26,344 nucleotides of DNA from Actinomycetota bacterium (GTDB lineage: Bacteria; Actinomycetota; Actinomycetes; Actinomycetales; Actinomycetaceae), in contig JAHYYD010000003.1 of the NCBI GenBank assembly GCA_019425105.1, positions 1-26,344 on the forward strand. Direction: 5' to 3'. Below are positions 26,049 through 26,344 of the stretch, piece by piece. Position 1 is the first letter of the stretch. Each line of letters opens with the position of its first letter. Under the pieces are notes generated by a model. That model ran no database searches. It was not told the origin of the DNA and saw only the letters and a program-made list of their open reading frames with translations. The translations under genes and the position numbers were made by a program.

Positions 26049-26344
26049 ATGACGACAGATCATGACGTGCGCGCGCAGCGCCCCCCTGCCATCCGCGAGA
26101 CCATCATGCTCGCGCTGGCCTGCCTGTCGTATCCGATTCTGTCGTGTCTCGCCAAGGCTCCTGAGCCCGTCGCCGTCGCCCACGCGCACGACGTTGCAGC
26201 CTTTGAATCCCGCTTCGGATTGTTTATTGAAGGCTCAGCGAACTCCTGGCTGACAGATCATCCGCTTCTCGCATCTCTCGCGTCCGTGCAGTACGCGGTG
26301 TCATTCTTTGCAATGACCGGTTTCGCCATGGTTGTCCTATGGCT
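26049..26344 (+). CDS. Membrane protein, probable PAP2-family phosphatase (N-terminal part)
   Basis: The first 98 residues of a protein cut by the window end. A short polar N-terminus (MTTDHDVRAQRPPAIRET) leads into a hydrophobic segment (about 19-35). It is followed by AVAHAHDVAAFESRFGLFIEGSANSWL and a second hydrophobic segment (about 75-98). The pattern of a helix pair flanking an E-rich, A-rich amphipathic stretch resembles the N-terminus of PAP2/inositol-phosphorylceramide-synthase-like proteins, in which the phosphatase motifs (KxxxxxxRP, PSGH, SRxxxxxHxxxD) come later. Those motifs lie beyond the window, so the family call is tentative. It is divergent from rbpA. Confidence 0.5.
   Translation, partial: MTTDHDVRAQRPPAIRETIMLALACLSYPILSCLAKAPEPVAVAHAHDVAAFESRFGLFIEGSANSWLTDHPLLASLASVQYAVSFFAMTGFAMVVLW

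Noticed and set aside
1..26344. tRNA, rRNA, CRISPR, insertion sequence or prophage elements
   Set aside because: Intergenic gaps were read on both strands. No cloverleaf, direct-repeat array, terminal inverted repeat or transposase/integrase-like frame was found.

Overview
The window is a gene-dense, high-GC stretch of a Gram-positive actinobacterium. Actinobacterial markers are mIHF, RbpA, the paired WYL regulators PafB/PafC, a HelY-type helicase, a PriA without a Walker A motif, and adjacent Lnt and polyprenol-phosphate mannosyltransferase genes. The mixture (VKOR in the metK operon, no tatA/tatC between pafC and helY, no riboflavin biosynthesis genes after rpe) fits a host-associated member of the Actinomycetaceae (Actinomyces/Schaalia type). 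That placement is an inference; no rRNA is present to confirm it.

Layout. 1-6783: pyrimidine operon, end of pyrB, then pyrC, carA, carB and pyrF, all with overlapping start/stop codons. 6885-10499: mihF, gmk, rpoZ, coaBC, metK (nucleoid protein, nucleotide kinase, RNA polymerase omega, CoA and SAM synthesis), followed by a VKOR-family membrane oxidoreductase that overlaps metK. 11174-16277: priA, fmt, rsmB, rpe, closed by a strong intrinsic terminator at 16292-16338. This order closely follows the pyrB-to-rpe segment of Mycobacterium tuberculosis (Rv1380-Rv1408).

16391-18408: an FMN (RFN) riboswitch, then an ABC-importer permease and a lipoprotein substrate-binding protein of the NMT1/THI5 type, with no ATPase gene. 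In M. tuberculosis the genes after rpe are riboflavin biosynthesis genes. Here the same place holds an FMN-sensing RNA that appears to control a transporter, which suggests that vitamin synthesis has been replaced by uptake at this locus. This is the most interesting part of the window.

18457-25519: pafB, pafC, helY, lnt and a polyprenol-phosphate mannosyltransferase (ppm), all on the plus strand. rbpA is convergent with ppm: their stop codons abut with no intergenic base. A 163-bp divergent region with a perfect 14-bp palindrome separates rbpA from a truncated membrane protein, probably of the PAP2 family, that runs off the window end.

No tRNA, rRNA, CRISPR array, insertion sequence or prophage was seen. 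Every gap between genes is under 300 bases; the longest (16278-16572) is filled by the terminator and the riboswitch. Several genes have a -10-like hexamer six or seven bases before the start codon and no ribosome binding site, suggesting leaderless mRNAs.
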